A DNA stretch of 64,000 bases from Mycobacterium sp. KBS0706 (GTDB taxonomy: Bacteria; Pseudomonadota; Alphaproteobacteria; DSM-16000; Inquilinaceae). The notes under the pieces are model-generated. The model was given only the letters and a program-made list of their open reading frames with translations, ran no database searches and was not told where the DNA came from. Below are positions 28,086 through 37,933 of this stretch, in pieces; the stretch's first letter is position 1, and each line of letters begins with the position of its first letter. The stretch lies in the NCBI RefSeq assembly GCF_005938675.2, contig NZ_VCCH02000016.1:53462-117461 (forward strand), in the 5' to 3' direction. A program made the translations under genes and the position numbers.

Positions 28086-28787
28086 TCAGGCGTGGATGCC
28101 CAGCCGCTGCACCTCGGCGGCGGCGTCGCGCCATTCCTGGGCGTAGTCGACATCCTGGTAGTTCTCGAACCACGGGCCGCCGCGGGTGTAATGCACCGCC
28201 TGCGGGTATCCCTTCGCCGGCTTCGGGTACCAACCCTCGAGCCAGTTCCAGCCGGTGTCGAGCGAGCCGATCCGGTCGTCGGACAGCCATTGGAAGCGGT
28301 GCAGGAAGGCGCCGGTCTCGCGGTTCACCACCTCCGGCGTCAGCGTCGCATTGGCCGGGTGGCCGCAGTTGAACAGCATCAGGCTGGACCAGTTCTTGCG
28401 AGGATAGGCGGCCTGCGGCTTGCCGTCCATCTTCACCGCTTCCTTCGGCTGATAGTCGTGCTGCACGACCATCACCGCATAGCGGTCCTGGGCCTGGGCG
28501 AACAGGTCGGCGATGTCGGCGAACCACAGGAAGTCGCAGTCGCAGAACACCGCCCAGCCCCGATACCCGGCCAGCGCCGGCACCAGGAAGCGGCTGAAGG
28601 TGAATTCGGTCGACCCCAGCGTGTCGACCGGGCGGGTGTAGATGCCCTGGGCCCGCAGCTCCGGCAGCTTCAGGGCCGAGACCTCGACCGGCTTCGACGC
28701 GTGCTGCAGCACCGAATGACGGCAGACCTGCCACGCGATGTCCTCGCGCGAATCGTAACCGACATAGAGGCGCAGCTTCTCGCTCAT
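28086..28787 (-). CDS. Glycosyltransferase family protein
   Basis: A 233-residue soluble protein of GT-A fold resembling small glycosyltransferases. It begins with LRLYVGYDSREDIAW, has a metal-binding DxD motif in AVFCDCDFLWFADI and a late HYTRGGPWFENYQDVDYA substrate region. It lacks membrane segments. GGGAG seven bases upstream supports ATG 28787. It ends five bases from the convergent dehydrogenase stop. Donor and acceptor are unknown. Confidence 0.82.
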   Translation of the reverse strand: MSEKLRLYVGYDSREDIAWQVCRHSVLQHASKPVEVSALKLPELRAQGIYTRPVDTLGSTEFTFSRFLVPALAGYRGWAVFCDCDFLWFADIADLFAQAQDRYAVMVVQHDYQPKEAVKMDGKPQAAYPRKNWSSLMLFNCGHPANATLTPEVVNRETGAFLHRFQWLSDDRIGSLDTGWNWLEGWYPKPAKGYPQAVHYTRGGPWFENYQDVDYAQEWRDAAAEVQRLGIHA

Positions 28788-28853
28788 TCCCACACTCCCG
28801 CCTTGCGACCGGCTCGCAATGTCTCTTCCCTAGCACGGGCCAGGGGGCACAGT

Positions 28854-29798
28854 CTAACGCTCCCCCTTGCGATACGGCACCATCAGCGCCTTCGGCACCG
28901 CGGCGCGGCGCGACATGGCGATCAGGGCCAGGATGCTGAGCAGATAGGGCAGCATCAGGAAGATCTGATAGGGCACCACGCCGCCGGCGAGCTGCTGCAG
29001 CCGCACCTGGAAGGCGTCGAAGGCGCCGAACAGCAGCGCGCCGAGCAGCGCCTTGCCCGGCCGCCAGGAGGCGAAGACCACCAGGGCGATGCAGACCCAG
29101 CCGCGGCCGGCCACCATCTCGAAGAAGAAGGCGTTGAAGGCCGACATGGTGAGGAAGGCGCCGCCGACCGCCATCAGCGCCGACCCGGCCATCACCGCGC
29201 CGAGGCGGACCGCGACGACGTCGAGCCCCTGCGCCTCGGCCGCCGCCGGGTTCTCACCGACCGCGCGCAGGGCGAGGCCGAGCGGGGTGCGGTACAACAC
29301 CCAGGCGGTGATGGCGACGGCGGCCAGGGCCAGATAGGTCAGCGGCGTCTGCTGGAACAGCACCGGGCCGATCCAGGGCAGGTCGGACAGCCCGGGCAGC
29401 GCCACCGGCTGAAACGGCTCGATCCGCGGCGGGGTCGAGGCGTTCGGCAGCACCATGCGGTAGGTGAAGTAGGAGAGGCTGGTGGCCAGCAGCGTGACAC
29501 CGATGCCGGTGACGTGCTGCGACAGGCCGAGCGGCACGGTCAGCAGCGCGTGCAGCAGGCCGAAGGCGGCGCCCACCCCGGCCGCGAACAGGACGCCGGT
29601 CCACAGGTCACCGCCCTGGTACACCCACATCCAGCCGGCCATGGCGCCGGCGGTGAAGATGCCCTCGATGCCGAGGTTCAGCACCCCGGCGCGCTCGCAG
29701 ATCAGCTCGCCCAACGTGCCGAAGACCAGCGGCGTGGCGATGCGCAAAGCCGCCGCCCAGAAGCTGGCGGCGAGGAGGATGTCGAGGACCTCGCTCAT
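28854..29798 (-). CDS. ABC transporter permease (nucleoside/BMP type, second subunit)
   Basis: A 314-residue membrane subunit of the branched-chain/ribose-type permease family used by BMP (basic membrane protein) nucleoside importers (NupQ/YufQ-like). It opens with LRIATPLVFGTLGELICERAGVLNLGIEG, diagnostic of this subunit, and shows eight to nine hydrophobic segments with a GENPAAAEAQGLDVVAVRLG cytoplasmic loop that would contact the ATPase. It is the last gene of the importer operon; a palindromic element separates it from the first permease gene. Confidence 0.92.
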   Translation of the reverse strand: MSEVLDILLAASFWAAALRIATPLVFGTLGELICERAGVLNLGIEGIFTAGAMAGWMWVYQGGDLWTGVLFAAGVGAAFGLLHALLTVPLGLSQHVTGIGVTLLATSLSYFTYRMVLPNASTPPRIEPFQPVALPGLSDLPWIGPVLFQQTPLTYLALAAVAITAWVLYRTPLGLALRAVGENPAAAEAQGLDVVAVRLGAVMAGSALMAVGGAFLTMSAFNAFFFEMVAGRGWVCIALVVFASWRPGKALLGALLFGAFDAFQVRLQQLAGGVVPYQIFLMLPYLLSILALIAMSRRAAVPKALMVPYRKGER

Positions 29799-29818
29799 GC
29801 TTCCACCGCCGGTGTCGC

Positions 29819-29942
29819 CCCCTCACCCTCCCGGCCTTCGGCCGGGCCCCTCCCTCTCCCCGAGGAGAGGGAAACAGCGCGGCGGCCACGCACCTCTCCC
29901 TGGGGAGAGGTCGAAATCGCACAGCGATTTCGGGTGAGGGGG
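29819..29942. repeat. Modular palindromic repeat inside the ABC importer operon
   Basis: The 154-bp gap between the two permease genes is almost filled by an element with outer inverted ends CCTCACC and GGTGAGG. Inside are a CCCGGCC/GGCCGGG hairpin, two CTCTCCC-type hairpins (CCCTCTCC with GGAGAGGG, and CCTCTCC with GGAGAGG) and CGAAATCGC/GCGATTTCG. The modules and their order parallel the pair at 14805-15002, so these are members of one dispersed family. Its hairpins could attenuate or stabilise the operon message. Confidence 0.75.
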
Positions 29943-29952
29943 ACTCCTGCGC

Positions 29953-31002
29953 TCATCGCCACCTTACCCGGTAGCGCAGGACGATGCCGGAGAGCAGCAC
30001 CGTCAGCAGCGAGGTGGCGACCACGAGGTTGGCGATGTAGCTGGAGACGCCGATCGCTCGGCTCATGCTGTCGGCGCCGACAAAGACCGCGGCCACGAAC
30101 AGCGCCGCCAGCAGCACGCCCAGCGCATGCAGCTGCGCCAGCATGGCGACGACGATGCCGGCATAGCCGTAGCCAGGCGAGAGGTCCTGGGTCAGGTAGC
30201 CCTTCAGCCCCGCCACCTCCCCCACCCCGGCCAGCCCGGCCAGGGCGCCGGAGATCAGGCCGACGCGCAGCATCACCCGGCCGACCGGCATTCCGGCGAA
30301 GCGCGCCGCAGAGGGGTTGGCGCCGGTGGCCCGCATCTCGAAGCCCCAGGTGGTGCGCGCCAGCATCAGCCAGACCAGGACGGCGGCCACGACGGCGATG
30401 ACCAGCCCGGCATGCACACGGGTGCGCGGGATCAGCTTCGGCAGCGCCGCGGCGTCGAGGATGGGCGCCGATTGCGGCCAGCCCATGCCCAGCGGGTCCT
30501 TCATCGGCCCTTCCAGCATCATCGAGACGAACAGCAGCACGACGAAGTTGAGCAGCAGCGTCGTCACCACCTCGTCGACGCCGAACCGGGTCTTGAGCAG
30601 GGTCGGGCCCAGCATCCACAAGCCCCCGGCCAGCGCGCCGACGGCGAGGATCAGCGGCAGCAGCGCCCAGGCCGGCCAGTCGAGCGCGCCGGAGCCGAGC
30701 GCCGTCGCCGCCAGGGCGCCGAGATAGAGCTGCCCCTCCGCCCCGATGTTCCACAGCTTTGCCCGGAAGGCGACGGTGGCGGCCAGGCCGGTCAGCATCA
30801 GCGGCGTGGCGCGGGACAGGGTCTCGGCGATGGCGAAGCGGGAACCGAAGGCGCCCTGGATCATCACGCCATAAGCCTCGAGCACCGGCGCGCCGGCCCA
30901 CAGCAGCGGGATGGCGCAGAGCAGCAGCGCCAGCAGGGCGGCGCCGGCCGAGGCGCCGAGCATCAGCAGCGGCGAGGCGCGCTCGCGCGGCTCAAGCCGC
31001 AT
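29953..31002 (-). CDS. ABC transporter permease (nucleoside/BMP type, first subunit)
   Basis: A 349-residue permease subunit (NupP/YufP-like) with about nine hydrophobic segments. The LKTRFGVDEVVTTLLLNFVVLL segment and the GFEMRATGANPSAARFAGM cytoplasmic coupling loop are typical of the family. It pairs with the permease at 28854 to form the membrane channel. Its start lies within the last 11 bases of the ATPase gene, so translation is coupled. Confidence 0.92.
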   Translation of the reverse strand: MRLEPRERASPLLMLGASAGAALLALLLCAIPLLWAGAPVLEAYGVMIQGAFGSRFAIAETLSRATPLMLTGLAATVAFRAKLWNIGAEGQLYLGALAATALGSGALDWPAWALLPLILAVGALAGGLWMLGPTLLKTRFGVDEVVTTLLLNFVVLLFVSMMLEGPMKDPLGMGWPQSAPILDAAALPKLIPRTRVHAGLVIAVVAAVLVWLMLARTTWGFEMRATGANPSAARFAGMPVGRVMLRVGLISGALAGLAGVGEVAGLKGYLTQDLSPGYGYAGIVVAMLAQLHALGVLLAALFVAAVFVGADSMSRAIGVSSYIANLVVATSLLTVLLSGIVLRYRVRWR

Positions 31003-32560
31003 CGGCCGGCTCCTGCCCCGCCATCATCAGACCAAGGGCGCGGATGGTCAGCTGCTCCGCCGGCCAGGGCGGGGTGAGGCGGCCGCGATACATCACGGCG
31101 ATGCGGTCGGACAGGGCGAACAGCTCGTCGAGATCCTCCGAGACCAGCAGCACCCCGGCGCCGCGGTCGCGCGCGGCCAGCAGCCGGCCGTGGATCTCCG
31201 CCACCGCGCCGACATCGAGGCCGCGGGTCGGCTGGCAGGCCAGGACCAGGCCGGGCGACCGCTCCAGCACCCGGCCGAGGATCAGCTTCTGGATGTTGCC
31301 GCCGGAGAGCAGCCGGGTGCGCGCCTCCGGCCCCGGGCCGCGCACGTCATAGGCGCCGATCAGCCGCCGCGCCCGGTCGCGCAGGGCGGCCCGGCGCATC
31401 AGTGCCCAGCGCTGTGCCTGGCGGCCGCGATAATCCTCCAGCGCCAGCGTCTCCCACACCGCCATGTCGCCGACCACGCCGTCGCGGTGGCGGTCCTCCG
31501 GGATGCGGCCGACCCCGGCCGCGACCATCGCCGCGGGCGACCCGACCGGCGCCGGGCGGTCGAACAGGGTGACCCGGCCGGAATCGGGCCGGGCAACGCC
31601 CGAGACCAGTTCCGCCAGTGCCGCCTGGCCGTTGCCGGAGACGCCGGCGATGCCGAGCACCTCGCCGCCGCGGAGTTCCAGCGACACGCCGTCGAGCAGC
31701 GTCCGGCCACCGGGGCCGCGCAGGGTGACGCCGTCCAGCGCCAGCACCGCCACGCCGGGTGAGGCCGGGCGCTTGCGCGTCTCCGGGACGGCGCGGCCGA
31801 CCATCGCCTCGGCCAGGGCGGCGCGGTCGACCCCGGCGGTCGCCATCTCCGCCGCCACCCGTCCGGCGCGCAGCACCACGACGCGGCGGCTGATCGCCAG
31901 CACCTCGGCCAGCTTGTGCGAGATGAAGACGATGCCGAGCCCCTGCCCCGCCAGCCGGCGCAGCACCGCGAACAGCCCCTCGGCCTCCTGCGGGGTCAGC
32001 ACCGCCGTCGGCTCGTCCAGGATCAGGATCCGGGCGTCGCGGTACAGCGCCTTCAGGATCTCGACCCGCTGCCGCTCGCCGACCGAGAGGCCGGAGACCA
32101 TGGCGTCGAGCGGCACGGTGAGGCCCGAAGCCTCGGCCAGCGCCGCCAGCTTCGCCCGCGCCGCGCGCCGCCGCAGCGCCGGGCGCCACAGCGGCTGCGA
32201 GCCGAGCACGATGTTGTCGAAGACGCTGAGATTGTCGGCCAGGGCGAAGTGCTGGTGCACCATGCCGATGCCGGCCGCCAGCGCCGCCTGGGGCGAACCC
32301 GGGCGCAGCGGCTGCAGCGCGCCGCCCGGCCCCGCCACCTCCACTGTCCCGGCATCGGCGACGTAATGGCCGAACAGGATGCTCATCAGCGTGGTCTTGC
32401 CGGCGCCGTTCTCGCCGAGCAGCGCCAGCACCTCGCCGCGGGCGAGATCGAGGTCGATGCCGTCATTGGCGAGCAGCGCGCCGAAGCGCTTGGTGATGCC
32501 GCGCAGGCGCAGGGACGGCGTGCCCTGCGCGGCATTCGTTAGATCGGACGGCAGCGTCAC
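30992..32560 (-). CDS. ABC transporter ATP-binding protein, double NBD (BMP/nucleoside type)
   Basis: A 522-residue ATPase with two nucleotide-binding domains in one chain, as in RbsA/NupO-like proteins. Domain one has Walker A GENGAGKTTL, signature LSVGERQRVEILKAL and Walker B ILILDEPTAVLT. Domain two has a degenerate P-loop (GVSGNGQAAL) and LLSGGNIQKLILGRVLE, the usual asymmetry of this group. The GTG start at 32560 overlaps the stop of the substrate-binding gene (GTGA). It powers the importer formed with the two permeases downstream. Confidence 0.93.
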   Translation of the reverse strand: MTLPSDLTNAAQGTPSLRLRGITKRFGALLANDGIDLDLARGEVLALLGENGAGKTTLMSILFGHYVADAGTVEVAGPGGALQPLRPGSPQAALAAGIGMVHQHFALADNLSVFDNIVLGSQPLWRPALRRRAARAKLAALAEASGLTVPLDAMVSGLSVGERQRVEILKALYRDARILILDEPTAVLTPQEAEGLFAVLRRLAGQGLGIVFISHKLAEVLAISRRVVVLRAGRVAAEMATAGVDRAALAEAMVGRAVPETRKRPASPGVAVLALDGVTLRGPGGRTLLDGVSLELRGGEVLGIAGVSGNGQAALAELVSGVARPDSGRVTLFDRPAPVGSPAAMVAAGVGRIPEDRHRDGVVGDMAVWETLALEDYRGRQAQRWALMRRAALRDRARRLIGAYDVRGPGPEARTRLLSGGNIQKLILGRVLERSPGLVLACQPTRGLDVGAVAEIHGRLLAARDRGAGVLLVSEDLDELFALSDRIAVMYRGRLTPPWPAEQLTIRALGLMMAGQEPADAA

Positions 32561-33549
32561 AGCGTCGGCTTCGGCTCGCTGTCGTCGACCTTGACCGTGA
32601 CGGCCCCGCTTTCGATCTCCTTCTGCCGGGCGGCCACCTTGTCGATGATCGCCTGGTCGACCAGCCTGGGATCGAGCGGGGCCAGCGTGGCGCCGCCCGC
32701 CTTCATGGCGCTGTAGGGGCCGTAATCCTCGGCCTTGAAGCTGCCGCCGGCCACCGCCTTGAGGGCGCGGTCGATGGTCGGCTCCATGTGCCACAGCGCG
32801 CTGGCCACCACCGTGCCGGGATATTCCGACTGGGTGTCGATGACGTTGCCGACGGCCAGCACCTTGCGCTCCTTGGCGGCGTCGGAGACGCCGTAGCGCT
32901 CGGCATACAGCACGTCCGCGCCGGCATCGATCATGGCGAAGGCCGCCTCCTTGGCCTTGGGCGGGTCGTACCAGGAGCCGATGAAGGTTATCGAGAACTT
33001 GACCTGCGGGTTGACCTCCAGCGCCCCGGCCATGAAGGCGTGCATCAGCCGGTTGACCTCCGGGATCGGGTAGCCGCCGACCATGCCGATGGTGTTGGAC
33101 TTGGTCTTCAGCCCGGCGACCATGCCGGTGAGGTAGGAGGCGTCCTGGATATAGTTGTCGAAGACCGAGAAGTTCGGCTCGGCCGGCGGCAGGCTGGAGC
33201 CCATCAGGAAGGCGGTGTCGGGATAGTCCTTGGCCACCGCCCGGGCGCCGCGCTCGACCCCGAAGGCCTCGCCGATGATCAGCTTCTTGCCGGCCTCGGC
33301 ATATTCGCGCATGACGCGCTCATAATCGGTGTTCGACGTGTTCTCGGAATAGACGTAGTCGATCTCGCCGCGGTCCTGCGCCGCCTTCAGCGCCTTGTGG
33401 AGGCGGCTGACCCATTGCTGCTCGACCGGCACGGTGTAGACCGCCGCCACCGCCAGCTTGTCCGCCGCGCGGGCCTGCGGCAGCGCCGCGGCCCCGACCA
33501 TCGCCACCGCCGCGCCGAGCAGCGCCCGGCGATTCCAACGTCCCTGCAT
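32557..33549 (-). CDS. BMP-family ABC transporter substrate-binding protein
   Basis: A 330-residue periplasmic binding protein of the BMP/PnrA-like family, usually for purine nucleosides or related compounds. The N-terminus (RWNRRALLGAAVAMVGAAAL, cleaved near ARAAD) has a twin-arginine-like pattern; Sec export is also possible. Family features include EQQWVSRLHKALKAAQD and FLMGSSLPPAEPNFSVFDN. It is the first gene of a four-gene importer (33549 to 28854): binding protein, ATPase, permease, permease. Confidence 0.92.
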   Translation of the reverse strand: MQGRWNRRALLGAAVAMVGAAALPQARAADKLAVAAVYTVPVEQQWVSRLHKALKAAQDRGEIDYVYSENTSNTDYERVMREYAEAGKKLIIGEAFGVERGARAVAKDYPDTAFLMGSSLPPAEPNFSVFDNYIQDASYLTGMVAGLKTKSNTIGMVGGYPIPEVNRLMHAFMAGALEVNPQVKFSITFIGSWYDPPKAKEAAFAMIDAGADVLYAERYGVSDAAKERKVLAVGNVIDTQSEYPGTVVASALWHMEPTIDRALKAVAGGSFKAEDYGPYSAMKAGGATLAPLDPRLVDQAIIDKVAARQKEIESGAVTVKVDDSEPKPTL

Positions 33550-33722
33550 GAAAGCCCCCTTGGTTCTTGATTTTCTGACCAGCCAGTCAAGTGTGCAGAA
33601 ACCGGCGCGGGGCGCAACAGGGCGGCGCCAGCGTTCTTGCGGCCGTCACATCCGCGGCGGCTGCATCGTCCTGTCTCCGGAGCGGCCCCGGATCGGATCG
33701 GCCGCCGAGATGGAGAACGGAC

Positions 33723-34154
33723 ATGACTTTCGTTTCCAGGAAGATCGTCGCCGCAGCGGTCCTGGCCGGGGCCCTCGGCTTCGCCGGCGGCCAGGCCTGG
33801 ACGGCGGCAGTGGCGGGACAGGGCGACGCCGTCGCGCCGCTGATGGAGCAGACGCTGGCCAACATCCCGGGCAAGTCGATGACGGCGCTGACGGTCGACT
33901 ACGCGCCCGGCGGCGCCTCGCCGGCGCATCACCACCACGCCTCGGCGACCCTGTTCGCCTATGTCGTGTCGGGCGCCATCCGGTCGCAGGTCAATGGCGG
34001 CCCGACCGAGGTGTTCAAGGCCGGCCAGTTCTGGGTCGAGCAGCCCGGCTCCGCCCACGGCATCAGCGAGAACGCGAGCACGACCGAACCGGCGAAGCTG
34101 GTGGTGGTCGCGGTCGGCGACACCGGCGCCACCCTGACCACCTACGACAAATAG
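33723..34154 (+). CDS. Secreted cupin-domain protein
   Basis: A 143-residue single-cupin protein with an N-terminal hydrophobic export or anchor segment (KIVAAAVLAGALGFAGGQAW). The cupin metal motif is visible as SPAHHHHASATLFAYVVSG, with the second motif PGSAHGISEN giving the fourth histidine. It probably sits in the periplasm. No RmlC or oxygenase partner is adjacent; function beyond metal-bound cupin fold is unknown. It is divergent from the BMP importer. Confidence 0.85.
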   Translation: MTFVSRKIVAAAVLAGALGFAGGQAWTAAVAGQGDAVAPLMEQTLANIPGKSMTALTVDYAPGGASPAHHHHASATLFAYVVSGAIRSQVNGGPTEVFKAGQFWVEQPGSAHGISENASTTEPAKLVVVAVGDTGATLTTYDK

Positions 34155-34421
34155 GCCGACCGGCGGCCGGCCGCTGTCGTCCCGAGGCATTCACCTTCGA
34201 TGTCGCAAGGCCGGCCTTCCTCGCCGCGAGCCTGGTCACACCAGCGGCCCTCGGGATCGCCTCCCCGGCGCCGCTGGTGCCACCCTTCGCGCTGATCGAA
34301 CTTCTCGGCCTGCCACCTTTGCGGCGGCGCCGCCCAGCCTGCCGCAGAGAAGCGTGATGCAGTGGATGACATCGATCGAGCCCCAGGCGGCTCGAGGAAA
34401 TTCGCGGCCTTATCGAGTATC

Positions 34422-35792
34422 CTACGGAGTTCCGGCGAGATTCGCGGCTCTGTACCGCTCGATCAGATACATTCCGACGGCGCCCATCGTGAGGGTGATC
34501 AGCGGCGTGACCACCTGGGACGCTCGCGTCCAGCTGATCTGAGAATCCGCCCTGTCCCTGTACTTGCTGTCCTCGCCCTTCTTGCCGATGTCGGAGAGGA
34601 TCTTGGATATGCCTTCCTGGAACTTGGCTTCCGTGATCTCGTTGGCGATGGCCTGACGGGCAAGATCCCGGACCTGGCTCCTGAAGCTCTCCAACTGCAG
34701 CGCGAGGGCGCCGTCCATCTCTTGCTTGAAGCAGATGGTGATGCCCTGGTCGATGGCGACCATCGTGGCGTGGACGAACTCGTCCACGGCCTTCCTGTGC
34801 TCGGCGGGCGACACCCAGCGGCCATTGTGGGCGTCGTATTTCACAGCCGGTCCGTCGGTCTGATCCTTGGAAGCCGGCGTCCTTTGCAAGACCAGCGTGC
34901 CTTCCCCCCAAACTCCCGGCATCGAAGGGCGATACTCGGCGTGCACCATTTCCGCCGGGTTGTCCTGAATGCGGGTCCCCCCTGCGGTGTTCTCGACCTT
35001 CTGCGTCCGGACGAAAACCGGAATGTAGAACTTGCGGTCATCGTCCTTGCCGATCTCGACGAGGCCGCTCTTCGGAAACTCCTTGACCGGGCTTCCGGTC
35101 GTCGCTTTCGCCTTCGTGATCGTGTTGGGCTGGTCCTTGTTCGAGAACGCGATCGCGGGGGCGAGTTCGGACGAGGCGTCCGGCAACCTGATCGCCCAGT
35201 CGACGAATTCCGCGCTCCCCTCCCGGGCCGGCTTGACGATGGCCCCGGGCTTCACCCGCGTCACCGCGCCGCTGTCGTCGCGCTCGACCTCTCTGATCCG
35301 GAAGCTGTCCGAGCCGGGCCTCCGCAGCACCTCGACCAGTCGACCGCCGTAGGTTCCATCATAGACTTCATAGGGACCGTCGTTCGGCAGGGATTCCGTG
35401 CCTTTCGGGTCAAGCCTGTCCGGAATGAACGCTCCGTCGCTGCCGGCGGACAGGACCTTTTCTCCAGGCTCGAAGGTCGATGTGAGCAGCTGCATCTCGC
35501 CATTCCGGGCCCGTTCAATCACGACGGGCAGGCCATGGACGGAGCCGGCCAACACCCGTCGGGCCTCGTCAAGCCGACCAACGGTGCAACCGTTCTCGAC
35601 CTCGTTGCTCCACTCGACCGCGCTGATCGGTGCGAGGTCCGTTCGCGAGATCCACTGGAGCTCGATCGCATTCGCTTCCGGCTCGGGCCCGGTGCTGCCC
35701 AGCTGGGCTTCGAGATCGTCAGCGGGGCGTATCTGTCTTGTCCCACAGAGCTGGGACAACCACGCCGAGAGCCTGTCGACCGATGTCGCCAT
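34422..35792 (-). CDS. Hypothetical protein with C-terminal membrane anchor
   Basis: A protein of about 456 residues with no family I recognise. Most of it is hydrophilic, with a long beta-rich middle (VEVLRRPGSDSFRIREVERD, FYIPVFVRTQKVENTAGG, GEGTLVLQRTPASKD) followed by a helical part and one hydrophobic segment near the C-terminus (VVTPLITLTMGAVGMYLIE) plus a short basic tail, so it is likely tail-anchored with its bulk on one side of the membrane. ATG 35792 is tentative; the open frame continues to 36158, and a weak GAAGG lies 10 bases upstream. GC is visibly lower than in the neighbours. It stands alone. Confidence 0.55.
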   Translation of the reverse strand: MATSVDRLSAWLSQLCGTRQIRPADDLEAQLGSTGPEPEANAIELQWISRTDLAPISAVEWSNEVENGCTVGRLDEARRVLAGSVHGLPVVIERARNGEMQLLTSTFEPGEKVLSAGSDGAFIPDRLDPKGTESLPNDGPYEVYDGTYGGRLVEVLRRPGSDSFRIREVERDDSGAVTRVKPGAIVKPAREGSAEFVDWAIRLPDASSELAPAIAFSNKDQPNTITKAKATTGSPVKEFPKSGLVEIGKDDDRKFYIPVFVRTQKVENTAGGTRIQDNPAEMVHAEYRPSMPGVWGEGTLVLQRTPASKDQTDGPAVKYDAHNGRWVSPAEHRKAVDEFVHATMVAIDQGITICFKQEMDGALALQLESFRSQVRDLARQAIANEITEAKFQEGISKILSDIGKKGEDSKYRDRADSQISWTRASQVVTPLITLTMGAVGMYLIERYRAANLAGTP

Positions 35793-36158
35793 CTTTTGAG
35801 CGCCTTCAATCAAGTGTCGGAGAGGTTTTGACGACGGCGCGGCCCTATCGCGGACCAACGCGCCATCTGCGACGACGAGGTTCAGCAGCCGGCTGGCCGG
35901 CCCCTGGACCGTGCCGATGCGCCCGGCCGCTGCACCGCTCCGGTCAGGCCGCAGAAGAGGACAGGATGGGACCGCCGGACCGGACCGCGGTGCGGACGGC
36001 GGCCGCGCTTGCAGCTGCAATCTCGGCCCGAAGCCAAATGGGCAATCATGTCTACGCGCATACATCTCTCCCACGCCTGGACCGGCTCTTCGGTGCCGCC
36101 ATAGCCGCCTTGGGGAATGGCGCATCGACAGCTTCGGCAGACGCCTTGGATATCCCAC

Positions 36159-36655
36159 CTGCGGCCACCGGGATATTTCAGATCAAAGACAAAATCTTTA
36201 AGATTTCGGTAAGACCATCTCATTGAATGCTAAGATTTAGCCTCCATGAGAATAATTCCGAAGGCTTACTGCAGCCCCATGATCAAGATATCGTACTAAA
36301 ACCACTGAAATTTCAAATCGGAATATTCCCGATATCGGAAATTTTGTGGAAATCATCATGCGCGGCGCTGCAGACCGGCTTGGCTTGGGGCGAAGGTCGG
36401 CGCGCATGTGAACTTGAGTTGCACGGGCTGTACCGACAAGAGGCTGCAGCTCTGGCCCCGGGGCCCGCCTCGGGCTCGACCCGAGGGTGAGGAAGGGCCG
36501 GCCGGATATCGCTGGCGGCTCAGGGCCCAGCGGGCGCCGCCGTCAGCGGGCCCACATGTCTTCAGCGCCATCCGGCCTGCCGCCGGCGGCGACTTCACCC
36601 CGGTCCTGCCCGGGGTCTCCGCCAGCCCTGACCTGTCACATCCGGGGCGGCCGCC
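36159..36655. other. Intergenic region, 500 bp
   Basis: From about 36190 to 36360 the DNA is strongly AT-rich for this genome. A palindrome CCTCGGG (36468-36474) and CCCGAGG (36480-36486) with a 5-nt loop lies further on and resembles common alphaproteobacterial intergenic repeats. I see no gene here; the rest is GC-rich non-coding sequence downstream of ivd. Confidence 0.5.
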
Positions 36656-37828
36656 CTACCCCTTCAGCCCGATCACCTCGCGGCCGATCAGCATGCGGCG
36701 GACCTCCGAGGTGCCGGCGCCGATCTCGTAGAGCTTGGCGTCGCGCAGCAGGCGGCCGGTGGCGAAGTCGTTGATGTAGCCATTGCCGCCGAGTGCCTGG
36801 ATCGCCTGCAGCGCCATCCAGGTCGCCTTCTCGGCGGCGTAGAGGATGGCGCCGGCCGCGTCCTGCCGCGTCACCCGGCCCCGGTCGCACGCCCGGCCGA
36901 CGGCGTAGACATAGGCGCGGCTGGCGTTGAGGGCGACATACATGTCGGCGACCTTGCCCTGCATCAGCTGGAATTCGCCGATCGGCCGGCCGAACTGATG
37001 CCGGTCGCGGACATAGGGCAGGACGATGTCGAGGCAGGCCTGCATGATGCCGAGCGGCCCTCCGGCCAGCACCGCGCGCTCATAGTCGAGGCCGCTCATC
37101 AGCACGCGCACGCCCTCGCCGACCCGGCCGAGCACGTTCTCCTCCGGCACCTCGCAATCCTGGAACACTAGCTCGCAGGTGTTGGAGCCGCGCATGCCGA
37201 GCTTGTCGAGCTTCTGCGCGGTCGAGAAGCCCTGGAATCCTTTCTCGACCAGGAAGGCGGTGATGCCGCGTGGGCCGGCCGCGGGATCCGTCTTGGCGTA
37301 GACCACCAGCGTGTCGGCGTCGGGGCCGTTGGTGATCCACATCTTGGTGCCGTTGAGGACGTAGCGGTCGCCCTGTTTCTCGGCCTTGAGCTTCATGCCG
37401 ACGACGTCGGAGCCGGCGCCCGGCTCGGACATCGCCAGGGCGCCGACATGCTCGCCCGCCACCAGCTTCGGCAGGTAGCGGCGCTTCTGATCCTCGGTGC
37501 CGTTCAGCCGGATCTGGTTGACGCAGAGGTTGGAATGGGCGCCGTAGGACAGGCCGACCGAGGCAGAAGCGCGGGAGATCTCCTCCATCACCACCATGTG
37601 CTCGAGATAGCCCATGCCGGCGCCGCCGTACTCCTCATCGACCGTGACGCCGAGGACGCCGAGGTCGCCCATCTTGCGCCACAGGTCCATCGGGAACTGG
37701 TTGTCGCGGTCGATATCGGCGGCGCGCGGCACGATCTCCGCCACGGCGAAGCCGCGCACCGAATCGCGCAGCATGTCGGCGGTATCGCCGAGCATGAAGT
37801 CGAGGCCTTGCGGCTCATTGGGGATCAT
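36656..37828 (-). CDS. ivd: Isovaleryl-CoA dehydrogenase
   Basis: A 390-residue FAD-dependent acyl-CoA dehydrogenase of the isovaleryl-CoA type, the third step of leucine breakdown. The diagnostic [17 protein letters not shown] segment is present along with [29 protein letters not shown], the [15 protein letters not shown] catalytic-glutamate region and [29 protein letters not shown] (location near residues 345-375). Length fits the family. The other leucine-pathway genes (mccA, mccB, hmgL) are not adjacent. Confidence 0.93.
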   Translation of the reverse strand: MIPNEPQGLDFMLGDTADMLRDSVRGFAVAEIVPRAADIDRDNQFPMDLWRKMGDLGVLGVTVDEEYGGAGMGYLEHMVVMEEISRASASVGLSYGAHSNLCVNQIRLNGTEDQKRRYLPKLVAGEHVGALAMSEPGAGSDVVGMKLKAEKQGDRYVLNGTKMWITNGPDADTLVVYAKTDPAAGPRGITAFLVEKGFQGFSTAQKLDKLGMRGSNTCELVFQDCEVPEENVLGRVGEGVRVLMSGLDYERAVLAGGPLGIMQACLDIVLPYVRDRHQFGRPIGEFQLMQGKVADMYVALNASRAYVYAVGRACDRGRVTRQDAAGAILYAAEKATWMALQAIQALGGNGYINDFATGRLLRDAKLYEIGAGTSEVRRMLIGREVIGLKG

Positions 37829-37892
37829 GGGCGTCGCTCCCGGTGGCGGTGTTTCCCGGCACTGTAGCGCAGCCCGCGCCCCAAAAGAAAAA

Positions 37893-37918
37893 CCTCGCGG
37901 TGCCTAAGCGCCGCGAGG
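37893..37918 (-). terminator. Rho-independent terminator of the RTX gene
   Basis: On the minus strand CCTCGCGG, a 10-nt loop and CCGCGAGG are followed by TTTTTCTTTT (complement of 37883-37892). It lies 80 bases downstream of the RTX stop codon and is a textbook intrinsic terminator. Confidence 0.85.
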
Positions 37919-37933
37919 CTGTGCTTGCTGCTG

